NCBI GenBank assembly: GCA_910585745.1 | Contig: CAJUFM010000004.1 | Coordinates: 19,357 to 83,356 of the forward strand | Direction of reading: 5' to 3' | DNA length: 64,000 bases | Source: an uncultured Eubacterium sp. | GTDB taxonomy: Bacteria > Bacillota > Clostridia > Lachnospirales > Lachnospiraceae | Shown: positions 25,437 through 33,671 of the stretch, piece by piece | How positions within the stretch are numbered: position 1 is the stretch's first letter | Layout: each line of letters begins with the position of its first letter | Made by a program: the position numbers and the translations under genes | Notes under the pieces: model-generated | Told to the model about the DNA's origin: nothing | Seen by the model: the letters and a program-made list of their open reading frames with translations, nothing else | The model's database searches: none

Positions 25437-26853
25437 GCTGTCCGCAGACCACCTCTTTTTCTGAGTTCTGCCCGTCATTGGCAATCCGGATGGGAATGCC
25501 GGTAGCTCGGTCGGTCATAGACAGTGAGACCTGCCAGATCCCCTCTGGAAGTGATGTTATATCCATGGACACAGACAGGGTATGTGGCTTTTCAGGCGGC
25601 AGGGTCCGGTTGTCAAAAGCCACGGGAAGGGAGATTTTTTCCCCACTGGAAGTGTTCTGAAGAAGGATCTCTGAGTTAAAGGAGCGGTAGGCTGGCGAGA
25701 ATCCGGTGTTTTCCAGGGTGATGTGCAGGGAAGGCTGAGAACGGAATCCTTCTGTGCCTGTCATCCAGGAGTCCCGCACCACATACCGGTAGCCCAGATG
25801 GGCGGCGATATAGTCATAGCCGCTGGCTCCGTCAAAGGGATCACCGGGATTTCCCTGGTACCGGGAAGCTTTCCACTTGTTCAGTACCGAAGACTCATGG
25901 TCGGCGCTGAGATAGGAGACATGCATCTGTCTCAGGTCCCGTACCGCCCGTTCCAGGTCGTTATAAGGATTATCCAGGACGGCTTCACCGCCATTGGGCA
26001 CATACAGGCAGAGCTGGTTTTGAAATTGCAATTCTTCCGACCGGGTTCCCTTTTCGGAGGGATCACTGGCTCCGGCAAAAGAAGTGTCATCGTAGGTGCC
26101 ACAGTCGTACGCATCACCGAGCATGCCGTCGTTGTAGAGACCGAGGCGCGCCGGAAGGGTTCCGGTATATGCCTGGCTGCTTTCTAAAGGCGTTCTGGTA
26201 CCTGTGATGGTCCGCAGATGCTGTGGTGTCCGCACCGATAAAAATATATCCGGGGAGGTTACAGAGGCAAGGGTTTCCATAAACAACGAGAGATGCTCCT
26301 TGTCTCCATAATGGGTCTGGTTCATCTCCCCGCAGTTGCCGGTAAATATCCCCTGCAGGAGAAAAACATGGCTGGAGAAGCGGTTCACCACCGGCGCTAC
26401 CTGTTTCATATGGGACAGGATACGGTCCTGGCTGGCGGGCTCCGTCTGGAGGGCACTGCCATCCCAGTCATAGAGGAAGCGGACAATAATCTGTCTGTCT
26501 GCGCTGGAGAATGTAGAAAGTATCGTATCCAGCTGATCCAGGGCAGAGCTGCTGATGGGTCTGCCAGAATAATTTTTCAGGTTGATCTGCAGCAGAAGGA
26601 TGGACTGGGAGTCGTTGGCCAGCATATTCTCACACCACTGCTGTGCGGGTTTCCTGCCTTTGTCTGACAGAAGATAGCCATAGAGGTGATAGAACCCACA
26701 ATAGGGATTGTTCAGGATCTCATTGCTCTCTGTCATAGCTGCACTCTCATAGTGGATGCGGGATGCTGCAAAGAAAAACAGGGCGCACAACCCGGATACC
26801 AGAACCAGGCTGCCCAACAGAATATATAATTTTTTATGTATAAAATGGGACAT
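25423..26853 (-). CDS. DUF4832/DUF4874 family protein, membrane-anchored form
   Basis: A homologue of the preceding gene on the opposite strand, 476 residues. It has an N-terminal anchor or signal segment (KLYILLGSLVLVSGLCALFFF), then NNPYCGFYHLYGYLLSDKG, LLLQINLKNYSG, IIVRFLYDWDGSALQTEP, LLQGIFTGNCGEMNQTHYG (DUF4874) and LGLYNDGMLGDAYDCGTYD, YVPNGGEAVL and YIAAHLGYRYVVRDSW (DUF4832). The start at 26853 follows AGGAAAGG; an upstream ATG at 26997 would place 48 unlikely residues before the anchor. It is divergent from the flippase gene and convergent with its cytosolic paralog. Its outside location suggests action on exported glycan. Confidence 0.75.
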   Translation of the reverse strand: MSHFIHKKLYILLGSLVLVSGLCALFFFAASRIHYESAAMTESNEILNNPYCGFYHLYGYLLSDKGRKPAQQWCENMLANDSQSILLLQINLKNYSGRPISSSALDQLDTILSTFSSADRQIIVRFLYDWDGSALQTEPASQDRILSHMKQVAPVVNRFSSHVFLLQGIFTGNCGEMNQTHYGDKEHLSLFMETLASVTSPDIFLSVRTPQHLRTITGTRTPLESSQAYTGTLPARLGLYNDGMLGDAYDCGTYDDTSFAGASDPSEKGTRSEELQFQNQLCLYVPNGGEAVLDNPYNDLERAVRDLRQMHVSYLSADHESSVLNKWKASRYQGNPGDPFDGASGYDYIAAHLGYRYVVRDSWMTGTEGFRSQPSLHITLENTGFSPAYRSFNSEILLQNTSSGEKISLPVAFDNRTLPPEKPHTLSVSMDITSLPEGIWQVSLSMTDRATGIPIRIANDGQNSEKEVVCGQLSIK

Positions 26854-26973
26854 GAAAAATTTTTCCTTTCCTAATATGGTGGACTGAGCTGTTAAAATCA
26901 GCGCTATTGAGCTAAGTATAGCATAGAAGCAGAAAGAATACGATAAAAAAGTAAAAGGGGGTGAAAGAAAGTG

Positions 26974-28515
26974 ATGGAGCGAAGCAGAACGGAGCACTCG
27001 GTGCGCAATACTACTGCGGCGATGGTATCAAAGATCGTCGCGATCCTGATGGGGTTTGCTACGAGAGTGGTGTTTACCCATTGTCTCAGTGAGAGTTATG
27101 TCGGGGTAAATGGTCTCTTTTCGGATGTGCTGAATGTACTGGCGCTGTCTGAACTGGGGGTGGGTACCGCCATCACCTATGCCCTCTATAAGCCCATCGC
27201 GGAGGGGGATCATGAGCGGCAGAAGTCCCTTATGAAGATGTACTGCAGGTTTTACCGTATTGTGGCGGGGATCGTATTAGCTGGGGGGCTGGCGGTCATC
27301 CCCTTTATGGATGTACTCATCCGGCAACAGCCGGAGGTGGACCATCTTATACTGATCTATCTGATGTATCTGGCGAATTCGGTGCTGTCCTATCTGCTGA
27401 TCTACAAAAAAACACTGATCGATGCCCATCAGCTCAGTTATATCGGGGAGATCTACCAGATGATATTTCTTCTGATCCAGGATACGCTGCAGATCATACT
27501 TCTTCTGGTGACCCATAATTTTATACTGTTTCTCGTCATATATATATTATGTACCCTGGGAAATAATATCAGCATATCCAGGAAGGCGGACCGTCTCTAT
27601 CCCTATCTGAAAGAAAAGGATGTCCAGCCCCTGGACCCACAGGAGAGAAAGGGGATATTTAAAAATATCCGCGCCATGCTTATGCACAAGATCGGGGATG
27701 TGGTGGTGAATAACACCGACAATCTAATGTTGTCCTCCATCGTGGGGATCATTAGCGTGGGGTGTTATTCCAACTATTATCTGGTGATCGGTTCCATCCA
27801 TCAGCTGGTGAGCCAGGTGTTCCGGGGGATCACTGCCAGCGTGGGAAATCTGGGCGTGACCGAGGACAGTGGCAGGGTGAGACGGATCTTCGAGAGTTCC
27901 TTTTTTGTGGGACAGTGGATGTACGGTTTTGCTGTGATCTGTCTCTATGAACTGTTAAATCCCTTTGTGGAGATCAGTTTTGGCGCCCAGTATGTATTTC
28001 CCATGGAGGTAGTTCTGGTATTATGCCTGAATTTCTTCGTCACAGGAATGCGGCAGGCGGCACTGGTATTTCGGGATTCGCTGGGGCTATTCTGGTTTGA
28101 CCGGTACAAATCCCTGGCAGGGGCGCTGCTGAACCTGGGGATCTCCATCATCCTGGCAAGGCAGTTCGGTACAGTGGGAGTATTTGGCGGAACGCTGATC
28201 AGCACGCTGCTGACCTCCTTCTGGGTAGAGCCATGGATTCTATACCGGCACAGCTTAAAAACCGGGGCAGCCTCTTATTTCCTGCGCTATGGATTTTACA
28301 CGGTGGTGGTGGCAGGAGCTGGTATAGTGACCAATCTGCTCTGTGTCAGAGCAGGGGGCGGGGTGTGGAGGATTTTGGGAATCCGTCTGCTGATCTGTAT
28401 CACGGTTCCGAATCTTATTTTCCTTCTCTGCTATTTCCGCACGAAGGAATTCCGGTTTTTGTGGAAGAAATTTATGGATCTGACGGAAAAATGGAGGGGA
28501 AGAGCCAATGGGTAA
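26974..28515 (+). CDS. Polysaccharide flippase (Wzx/MOP family)
   Basis: About 14 membrane helices over 513 residues, typical of oligosaccharide flippases. The start is basic (RSRTEHSVRNTTAAMVSKIV), the first helices carry NGLFSDVLNVLALSELGVG, and HKIGDVVVNNTDNLMLS is the hallmark of the Firmicute Wzx-like group. It moves lipid-linked oligosaccharide across the membrane. Its presence beside PelG implies a second, lipid-linked glycan pathway in the same cluster. GTG 26971 and ATG 26974 are both possible behind AGGGGGTGA. The end overlaps the next gene by 8 nt. Confidence 0.88.
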   Translation: MERSRTEHSVRNTTAAMVSKIVAILMGFATRVVFTHCLSESYVGVNGLFSDVLNVLALSELGVGTAITYALYKPIAEGDHERQKSLMKMYCRFYRIVAGIVLAGGLAVIPFMDVLIRQQPEVDHLILIYLMYLANSVLSYLLIYKKTLIDAHQLSYIGEIYQMIFLLIQDTLQIILLLVTHNFILFLVIYILCTLGNNISISRKADRLYPYLKEKDVQPLDPQERKGIFKNIRAMLMHKIGDVVVNNTDNLMLSSIVGIISVGCYSNYYLVIGSIHQLVSQVFRGITASVGNLGVTEDSGRVRRIFESSFFVGQWMYGFAVICLYELLNPFVEISFGAQYVFPMEVVLVLCLNFFVTGMRQAALVFRDSLGLFWFDRYKSLAGALLNLGISIILARQFGTVGVFGGTLISTLLTSFWVEPWILYRHSLKTGAASYFLRYGFYTVVVAGAGIVTNLLCVRAGGGVWRILGIRLLICITVPNLIFLLCYFRTKEFRFLWKKFMDLTEKWRGRANG

Positions 28516-29746
28516 TAAGATAAAGAAGACATTTTCCCAGAGTGAAAAAGAGCTTTTTGGATATCTGGCGGCGGTGCTTTCAGGAGGGGCGGCGAAAGTT
28601 CCGCATCGGCCGTTTTCCAATAAATGCTGGGAGGAGATCCTGAGGCTGGCGCAGACCCATGCGGTGCTGCCACTGCTGTATCCTCTTGTAGAACAGGGAT
28701 ATCCCCTTCCAGAATCTTTCCGGCTCTGTCTGGAACAGGAGAGCCGGCGCACGGTTCAGCAGAGCTATCATTTGATGTTTCTTACTCATTATGTGGTCAA
28801 GGGACTGGAAGAGGCGGGAATAGCTGCTGCTGTTCTTAAAGGGGCTGCCGCCGCAGGGGATTATCCGGTACCAGAACTGCGCAAATCCGGAGATGTGGAT
28901 GTGCTTCTGATGGAACCGGAGCAGTTGGAAAAGGCAGAAAGGGTTCTCCGGGAAATGGGATTCGCCAGGAAACCCGGCGAGAATGGAAATCACCATGAGG
29001 TATGGCGTACCAGCGAGGGGATTGATGTGGAGCTGCACGTGATGATGGCAGAGCCTTTTGACAGTGAGAAGATCAACAATTTCCTAAAAAACCAGATGGA
29101 TGAGTTGTGCCAGCGGATCCAGAGAGACAATGTGATGGGACTGGATTTTCCGGTACTGGAAAAGGGAGACCATGCCTTTCAGCTGCTTCTTCATATGCTG
29201 CAGCATTTTCTGCGGGCAGGGTTTGGCTTGAAACTTCTCTGTGACTGGGTAGTGCTGTGGAATGGTTCGGTGTCCCGGACTGAACGGGAAGGGTATCTCC
29301 TGTGGATCCAGCAGACTGGTCTGACGGGATTTTCCGATATGATCACCTCCCTTTGTACCAGGTATCTCGGTTTAGACAGAGAGAGGGCAGACGAGATACT
29401 GACAGGAACCTTTCAGGGCTCTCCGGAGGTATTTATGAGGGAAATCCTCGATGCTGAGGAGTTTGGTCTCCATGAAAAAAGCCGGATGGTGGTACTCCGG
29501 GGAAACAGCTTTATAGATTATATCCGGGAGTTTCATCACCAGATGCGGCTGGGATATCCCGGCGGAAGCCGCATCCTGCTGCTCTGGCCGGTATTGTGGG
29601 CGGTGACTTTTGTAAAGTTCTGCCGGAATAACCGGAAGATCCGGGGGATTTCTATCTTTGAGGTGCTTAAAAGGACGAAAGAGCGGAGCCGTTATACGAA
29701 GGATCTTAAATTATTCAAAAATTTGGAAAGCCGCAATTTGAAGTGA
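28508..29746 (+). CDS. NTP_transf_5-type nucleotidyltransferase
   Basis: The 412-residue protein has the signature of the uncharacterised nucleotidyltransferase family PF14907: AAVLKGAAAAGDYP, then LRKSGDVDVLLMEPEQL with the DxD metal motif, and EGIDVELHVMM with the third acidic residue. An HLLLHMLQHF-like segment follows (QLLLHMLQHFLRAGFGLKLL). Such enzymes occur with PqqD and HprK-like kinases in exopolysaccharide and RiPP-like loci (HPr-rel-A systems in other phyla). This is the last gene of the long operon and lies just before the leader-bearing small protein. The substrate is unknown: a peptide, HPr-like protein or sugar. Confidence 0.8.
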   Translation: MGNKIKKTFSQSEKELFGYLAAVLSGGAAKVPHRPFSNKCWEEILRLAQTHAVLPLLYPLVEQGYPLPESFRLCLEQESRRTVQQSYHLMFLTHYVVKGLEEAGIAAAVLKGAAAAGDYPVPELRKSGDVDVLLMEPEQLEKAERVLREMGFARKPGENGNHHEVWRTSEGIDVELHVMMAEPFDSEKINNFLKNQMDELCQRIQRDNVMGLDFPVLEKGDHAFQLLLHMLQHFLRAGFGLKLLCDWVVLWNGSVSRTEREGYLLWIQQTGLTGFSDMITSLCTRYLGLDRERADEILTGTFQGSPEVFMREILDAEEFGLHEKSRMVVLRGNSFIDYIREFHHQMRLGYPGGSRILLLWPVLWAVTFVKFCRNNRKIRGISIFEVLKRTKERSRYTKDLKLFKNLESRNLK

Positions 29747-29752
29747 GCAATA

Positions 29753-29782
29753 TTGACAAAGTGTAAAGAAATGATATATAAT
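29753..29782 (+). promoter_or_regulatory. Strong sigma-A promoter for the small cargo gene
   Basis: Consensus TTGACA (29753-29758) and TATAAT (29777-29782) with an 18-nt spacer, starting 7 nt after the nucleotidyltransferase stop. This suggests high expression of the small protein independent of the operon. Confidence 0.8.
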
Positions 29783-29832
29783 GCCGATATAGGTTTTAAC
29801 AGAATTATTTTGTTTTTATGGAGGATAAACGT

Positions 29833-30207
29833 ATGAAAGAGTATAGCAAACCAACCATCTTGATCAATGAAGAGCTGAGTGAAGGTGTGTATGCAGCTAG
29901 TGGATGTTATACCGTCACTACGCGGGTTCATCAGGAGATGCAGAATGGCCGCGGTGATTACCGGATTCAGATTGACGGAAAACATCAGGCGGACCACACC
30001 AAAGACAAACAGACGATGACGATATCCTTTAATCTGCCTGTTGAATATAAGCACAGCAATGGAACTCTTGTTGGTCTTGGTACAGGAACAACTCTTGTGA
30101 TCGATTACTTTTATCATCAGAATCCGACGGATAACATTGGGCTTGGGGATCTGATCGTCACAGCAGATACGGGACTTCAGGTGACCAGTGTGAAACTGAC
30201 GGATTAA
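29833..30207 (+). CDS. Small secreted-cargo candidate with RiPP-like leader
   Basis: The 124-residue protein begins with MKEYSKPTILINEELSEGVY and then AASGC, which looks like a leader: charged, no hydrophobic core, an EEL-x-EGV turn, and a small-residue stretch suited to cleavage. The remainder is rich in beta-strand (GDYRIQIDGKHQADH, QTMTISFNLPVEY, GTTLVIDYFYHQNPTDN, IGLGDLIVTADTGLQ), like a carbohydrate-binding beta-sandwich, with one cysteine at the leader end. There is no classical signal peptide. With a PqqD-like protein, ABC exporter and S26-like peptidase nearby, I infer leader-guided export. GGAGG is 8 nt before ATG 29833. I recall similar Lachnospiraceae proteins but no named family. 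Confidence 0.65.
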   Translation: MKEYSKPTILINEELSEGVYAASGCYTVTTRVHQEMQNGRGDYRIQIDGKHQADHTKDKQTMTISFNLPVEYKHSNGTLVGLGTGTTLVIDYFYHQNPTDNIGLGDLIVTADTGLQVTSVKLTD

Positions 30208-30337
30208 TAGATGAAGACAGCGCAGGATGAAATTCAAAACAGTGCTTTGAGAGTTCTGGCGAACTTATTCGTGAGTTGCTTTGCAACATCGACATGTGCA
30301 AAACGTGCACTAAAAAATGAATAAAAAATACTGCAGG

Positions 30338-30360
30338 AGCGTGCTTTCGGGCACGCTTTT
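30338..30360 (+). terminator. Rho-independent terminator after cargo gene
   Basis: AGCGTGC (30338-30344) pairs with GCACGCT (30351-30357) around a short TTTCGG loop, followed by TTTT. It ends the monocistronic cargo transcript. Confidence 0.8.
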
Positions 30361-30476
30361 ATGCTGCACAGAAAAGAGTGCCTCTTTATTATGAAATTGG
30401 GGACAAAGGTCGATAAACTTTATGATAGGAAAACTTATTAATTAGTTATATATCACGATACGAGGAGTGGCGGAAT

Positions 30477-31217
30477 ATGACAGAGATTGTGATCTGCGAT
30501 GACGATCCTGGTGATTTAGAACATATTGTTCATTTGTTGAAGGAAATTTTTTCCTGTTGCAACCGGGATTACCATATTCGTTCGTTTATATCGGCGGCGG
30601 AATTATTGGAGACGGTTAAGAAATTACATATTGCTATTCTTGACATCTCCCTGGGAGCGATTAACGGCATTGAGCTGGGGGAAAAAGTGAAAGCTCGTTG
30701 TCCAGGGGCGGAAATCATCTATATAACCAGTTATGAACAATATTGTATGCAGGCGATAAACAAAGTTCATGCATATTCATTTTTGTGCAAACCAGTGGAA
30801 AAGAAAGAGTTGGAAAAACAGGTGCTAGGGCTGTTGGAAAACAGAAGCAAATTTAATGAAGAGGACGAAAAGGTATTTGAAAAAATACTGGATTCCCAAG
30901 GGAAGGAGTATCCATCCCTAAAATTAAAGTTAGGGGATATCGTCTATTTTGAATATATTAAAACAACACGCAGGGCAGCTGTTATTATGGAAAGAGAAAC
31001 CTATGAATATCCCTGCGTGATGGAGAAGCTGGCCAGTGAGTTGGAAGATCATGGATTTATCGTAAACTGTCGTGGTAATTTAATAAATTTACGGCACGTA
31101 GTAAAAGTTAAGGGGTATGAAATTTATATGGATAATGGGGAGATACTGCCTCTGTCGCAGAGAAGGGTAGCAGATTTTAAAGAGAAGCTGAATCAATTTC
31201 TGAACAATAATATTTAG
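30477..31217 (+). CDS. LytTR-family response regulator (AgrA-like)
   Basis: Two-component regulator of 246 residues. The receiver domain (1-120) has the acidic pocket ICDDDP, the phospho-acceptor in HIAILDISLG, the conserved IIYITSYEQY and the lysine in FLCKPVEKK. A LytTR DNA-binding domain (about 140-240) follows, with LKLGDIVYFEYIKTTRRAAV, FIVNCRGNLINLRHVV and ILPLSQRRVADFKE. It is paired with the sensor kinase two bases downstream. LytTR regulators bind direct repeats; repeated GTAC elements lie upstream of the DUF6033 gene at 32385-32446. No AgrB/AgrD pair is seen, so the signal is unknown. Confidence 0.9.
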   Translation: MTEIVICDDDPGDLEHIVHLLKEIFSCCNRDYHIRSFISAAELLETVKKLHIAILDISLGAINGIELGEKVKARCPGAEIIYITSYEQYCMQAINKVHAYSFLCKPVEKKELEKQVLGLLENRSKFNEEDEKVFEKILDSQGKEYPSLKLKLGDIVYFEYIKTTRRAAVIMERETYEYPCVMEKLASELEDHGFIVNCRGNLINLRHVVKVKGYEIYMDNGEILPLSQRRVADFKEKLNQFLNNNI

Positions 31218-31230
31218 GATGGTATCTGCA

Positions 31231-32328
31231 ATGAAAACAGTTGCATTATATATGAGTTCCTGTTTGTCATGCTTTATTGTAATGACGATTTTTTTGGAAT
31301 TTATGAACGAGAGGTATAAGAGAAGTTTTAAGAATAAATATCTGTATCTGTCGGTAAAACTGGGCCTAACTGCTGCTATAGCAGGAGTGAACATGTTGAA
31401 TTCTTTCATTTTTAATTTTCTGGTCTGGGTTGTGGCAGTAGCAGGGTGTGCATATTTCCTTTATTATGAAGATGCTGGTAAGCCGGTAAAGAGAATTTTA
31501 GAATGTGAGATTTTAATTTGTATCATAGCGGTATGTGAAACACTGGGAGTTGTGGTCACAGACGGGATTTTGGAGGTATTAGGTATAGAGATCACGTCGG
31601 ATCTTATGATAAATTCCGTGGAGGTGGCATTTTCAAAAGGAATCCTGATATATTTGGTTTATCTGGTGAAGGTAATGAACGAAAAAAGACATTTGGAGTA
31701 TGAATTTATGCTGTTGGAAAGACAGTCAGAATTACAGTATCAATATTACGTACGTCAGGAGCAGAAATATAACAGAACGGTTGCCATACTCCATGATGTA
31801 GATAAGCACATGAAATTGGTGGAGCAGCTGTGTTCCAGCGGAGAAATAGAAAATACAAAAGAGTATGCCACGCAGGTTGGCGGCATGTTACAGCCTTTGG
31901 TTCCATTAAAATATACAGGAAATCCGATTTTGGACATACTGCTTACAGACCGGGCAGAAATCATGGAAAAGAAAGGAATAAAATTTAGTGTTCAGGTAGA
32001 TCATGTCAGCCTGGATTTTATTGATGCCGTAGACGTGACGACCATTTTTGGAAATCTGCTTGACAATGAGATCGAGGCCTGCGAGCATATGGAAGAAGAG
32101 AAATGTGTATGCATTTCTATAAAAGCTTATTATGAAATGGCGGCGATACAGATCAAGAACAGCTGCTCTGTTATACATTGGAAGAAGGGCTGGCCGGTGT
32201 CTGAAAAAAATGGGCATCGGGGGCTTGGGCTTTTAAATGTTAAGCAGATCATTGAAAAGTATGATGGCAGTATGAACTTAAAAGCACAGGACGGAGTGTT
32301 TATTGTGGATATTTTTCTGAATTCTTAA
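31231..32328 (+). CDS. GHKL-type sensor histidine kinase (AgrC-like)
   Basis: Membrane sensor of 365 residues with about five or six helices in the first 150 residues. The dimerisation segment is RQEQKYNRTVAILHDVDKHM (HDVDKH as the phospho-acceptor motif). The ATPase domain carries NLLDNEIEAC (N box) and HRGLGLLNVKQIIEKYDG (G box). It has the AgrC/CitS-like layout and is co-transcribed with the LytTR regulator, which it should phosphorylate. ATG 31231 is preferred because the only purine-rich site, AGGATGG, overlaps ATG 31219. Confidence 0.87.
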   Translation: MKTVALYMSSCLSCFIVMTIFLEFMNERYKRSFKNKYLYLSVKLGLTAAIAGVNMLNSFIFNFLVWVVAVAGCAYFLYYEDAGKPVKRILECEILICIIAVCETLGVVVTDGILEVLGIEITSDLMINSVEVAFSKGILIYLVYLVKVMNEKRHLEYEFMLLERQSELQYQYYVRQEQKYNRTVAILHDVDKHMKLVEQLCSSGEIENTKEYATQVGGMLQPLVPLKYTGNPILDILLTDRAEIMEKKGIKFSVQVDHVSLDFIDAVDVTTIFGNLLDNEIEACEHMEEEKCVCISIKAYYEMAAIQIKNSCSVIHWKKGWPVSEKNGHRGLGLLNVKQIIEKYDGSMNLKAQDGVFIVDIFLNS

Positions 32329-32330
32329 GA

Positions 32331-32363
32331 GGACAGAAATGACAGAAGAAATGTCCCTTTTTT
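32331..32363 (+). terminator. Probable terminator after sensor kinase
   Basis: GGACA (32331-32335) pairs with TGTCC (32352-32356) around a 16-nt loop, followed by C and six T. The stem is short but the T-run is clear. Confidence 0.5.
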
Positions 32364-32384
32364 AATTTCATGGGACAGTTGTCT

Positions 32385-32446
32385 GTACTTCGTGCAAAAA
32401 AATTGTACCTGGTGAAAACGTACTTTGTTTATGACAAAAATGGTAC
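32385..32446 (+). promoter_or_regulatory. Repeated GTAC elements upstream of DUF6033 gene
   Basis: GTAC occurs at 32385, 32405, 32420 and 32443. The first three have similar right flanks: GTACTTCGTGCAAAA, GTACCTGGTGAAAAC, GTACTTTGTTTATGA. Direct repeats near a promoter are what LytTR regulators bind, and the regulator gene is about 1.2 kb upstream. A weak -35 (ATGACA near 32431) and an AT-rich -10 lie in the same stretch. Confidence 0.4.
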
Positions 32447-32494
32447 GATATTATTAACATAATAATAGAAATAATTTATAAGGAGGATTTGCCT

Positions 32495-33130
32495 ATGAAC
32501 GTAATTAATGACAGTTACGCCGTTTCTCAATACTATAATAATACACTCCAGCAGAATTACAAAAATAATGCAGAGAGAGTAAAAAGTAAAACTACAAAAA
32601 AATCTGAATCGGCTGTTCAGACCAGTAGCGCCAGTCGACCGAAGCTTTCCAATAGAGCGCAGGCATTTTTGGAAAAATTAAGAAAAACATACAGCAATAT
32701 GGATTTTATGGTGGCTGATTTTGATAAAGGGGATGAAGCAAAAGAAATTCTTTCTCGCTGCACCAAAGAAGTCTCTGTTATGTTTTCGAGTGAAGAACTT
32801 GAAAAGATGGCTTCTGACGAAAAATACGCAAAGGAGTATATGGATCGTGTACAGGGTGCGCTTCGTATGTCGGAACAGATTAATAAGCAGTTCGGTTTTG
32901 AATCCGCGTTGGGAAATAAGTCTGATAAAGGAGAGATAACAAAAATAGGCTTTTCTTTTAACAAAGATGGCACAATGTCCATATTTGCTGAATTAGAAAA
33001 GGCCATGAAGAAAACTACGTTGCAGGCCTCATCTGCGGATGAACTTTTCAAAAAGATAAATGAGATTGCCTGGAACAAGGTAAGAGAAGATAAAAAGGCT
33101 GAAAGCAATCGAGTTGATGTATCAATATAG
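32495..33130 (+). CDS. DUF6033 family protein
   Basis: The 211-residue protein begins MNVINDSYAVSQYYNNTLQQ and is rich in N, S, T and K to residue 50. A predicted alpha/beta domain follows, with FLEKLRKTYSNMDFMVADF, EILSRCTKEVSVMFSSEEL and KIGFSFNKDGTMSIFAELE. This is the layout of the DUF6033 family found in Lachnospiraceae. It has no signal peptide and no membrane segment. Function unknown. AAGGAGG precedes ATG 32495 at 8 nt. Its 3' end overlaps the following gene by 14 nt, so the pair is co-translated. Confidence 0.7.
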   Translation: MNVINDSYAVSQYYNNTLQQNYKNNAERVKSKTTKKSESAVQTSSASRPKLSNRAQAFLEKLRKTYSNMDFMVADFDKGDEAKEILSRCTKEVSVMFSSEELEKMASDEKYAKEYMDRVQGALRMSEQINKQFGFESALGNKSDKGEITKIGFSFNKDGTMSIFAELEKAMKKTTLQASSADELFKKINEIAWNKVREDKKAESNRVDVSI

Positions 33131-33542
33131 GGGAGCATTCATTAACGAACAGTATCAGAGCCTGTATCGGATGTGCCGTCAGGCGATAAAGGAGACTGCT
33201 GCTACTGCGGATTTTTATTCAGAAGAGACAAAGAAGAGATTTGCAGAAATGGATGTGGATGCTCATTCCGGGATTACGTTGTCTGCCTCCAATACAGAGC
33301 TGGCAAATTCTCTCCGCAGTGTTTTTTCTACCCTGGATTTTGAAAAAGAAGATGGGCTTCAGTCGTTCTTTAAGCAGTATCAGGACTGGATGAGACCAGC
33401 GTATCTGGAAGTGCATGGCGGTTCTGAGAAATTTGCGGAGGAACATCTGGCAGAAGACATGGCATTATACAAAAAGCAATACAAAGACTTGACGAACCAT
33501 GTGTTGGCGGCAAGTGTAAAACATGTTGATCTGCAGATATGA
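33117..33542 (+). CDS. Hypothetical protein paired with DUF6033
   Basis: The 141-residue, mostly helical soluble protein contains INEQYQSLYRMCRQAIKETA, DAHSGITLSASNTELANSLR and KQYQDWMRPAYLEVHGGSE. I do not recognise a family. The ATG lies inside the DUF6033 gene in another frame, with no strong site of its own, so translation is probably coupled. An operon partner or antitoxin-like role would fit the layout but is not shown by the sequence. Confidence 0.6.
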   Translation: MYQYRGAFINEQYQSLYRMCRQAIKETAATADFYSEETKKRFAEMDVDAHSGITLSASNTELANSLRSVFSTLDFEKEDGLQSFFKQYQDWMRPAYLEVHGGSEKFAEEHLAEDMALYKKQYKDLTNHVLAASVKHVDLQI

Positions 33543-33578
33543 ATGGGTTTAAAGCAATGCTTTACATAACAATTAGAA

Positions 33579-33611
33579 GGGGACTGTCCAGAAATAGACA
33601 GTCCCTTTTTC
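33579..33611 (+). terminator. Rho-independent terminator
   Basis: A 9-bp perfect stem GGGACTGTC (33580-33588) / GACAGTCCC (33597-33605) followed by TTTTT. It closes the DUF6033 operon and lies before the convergent ABC transporter gene. Confidence 0.85.
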
Positions 33612-33671
33612 CATAGGAAAGTCCCTAATTTGCGGAGAGGGTGCGCGTTTTTCAGCCGCTCCTTTTTTAGG

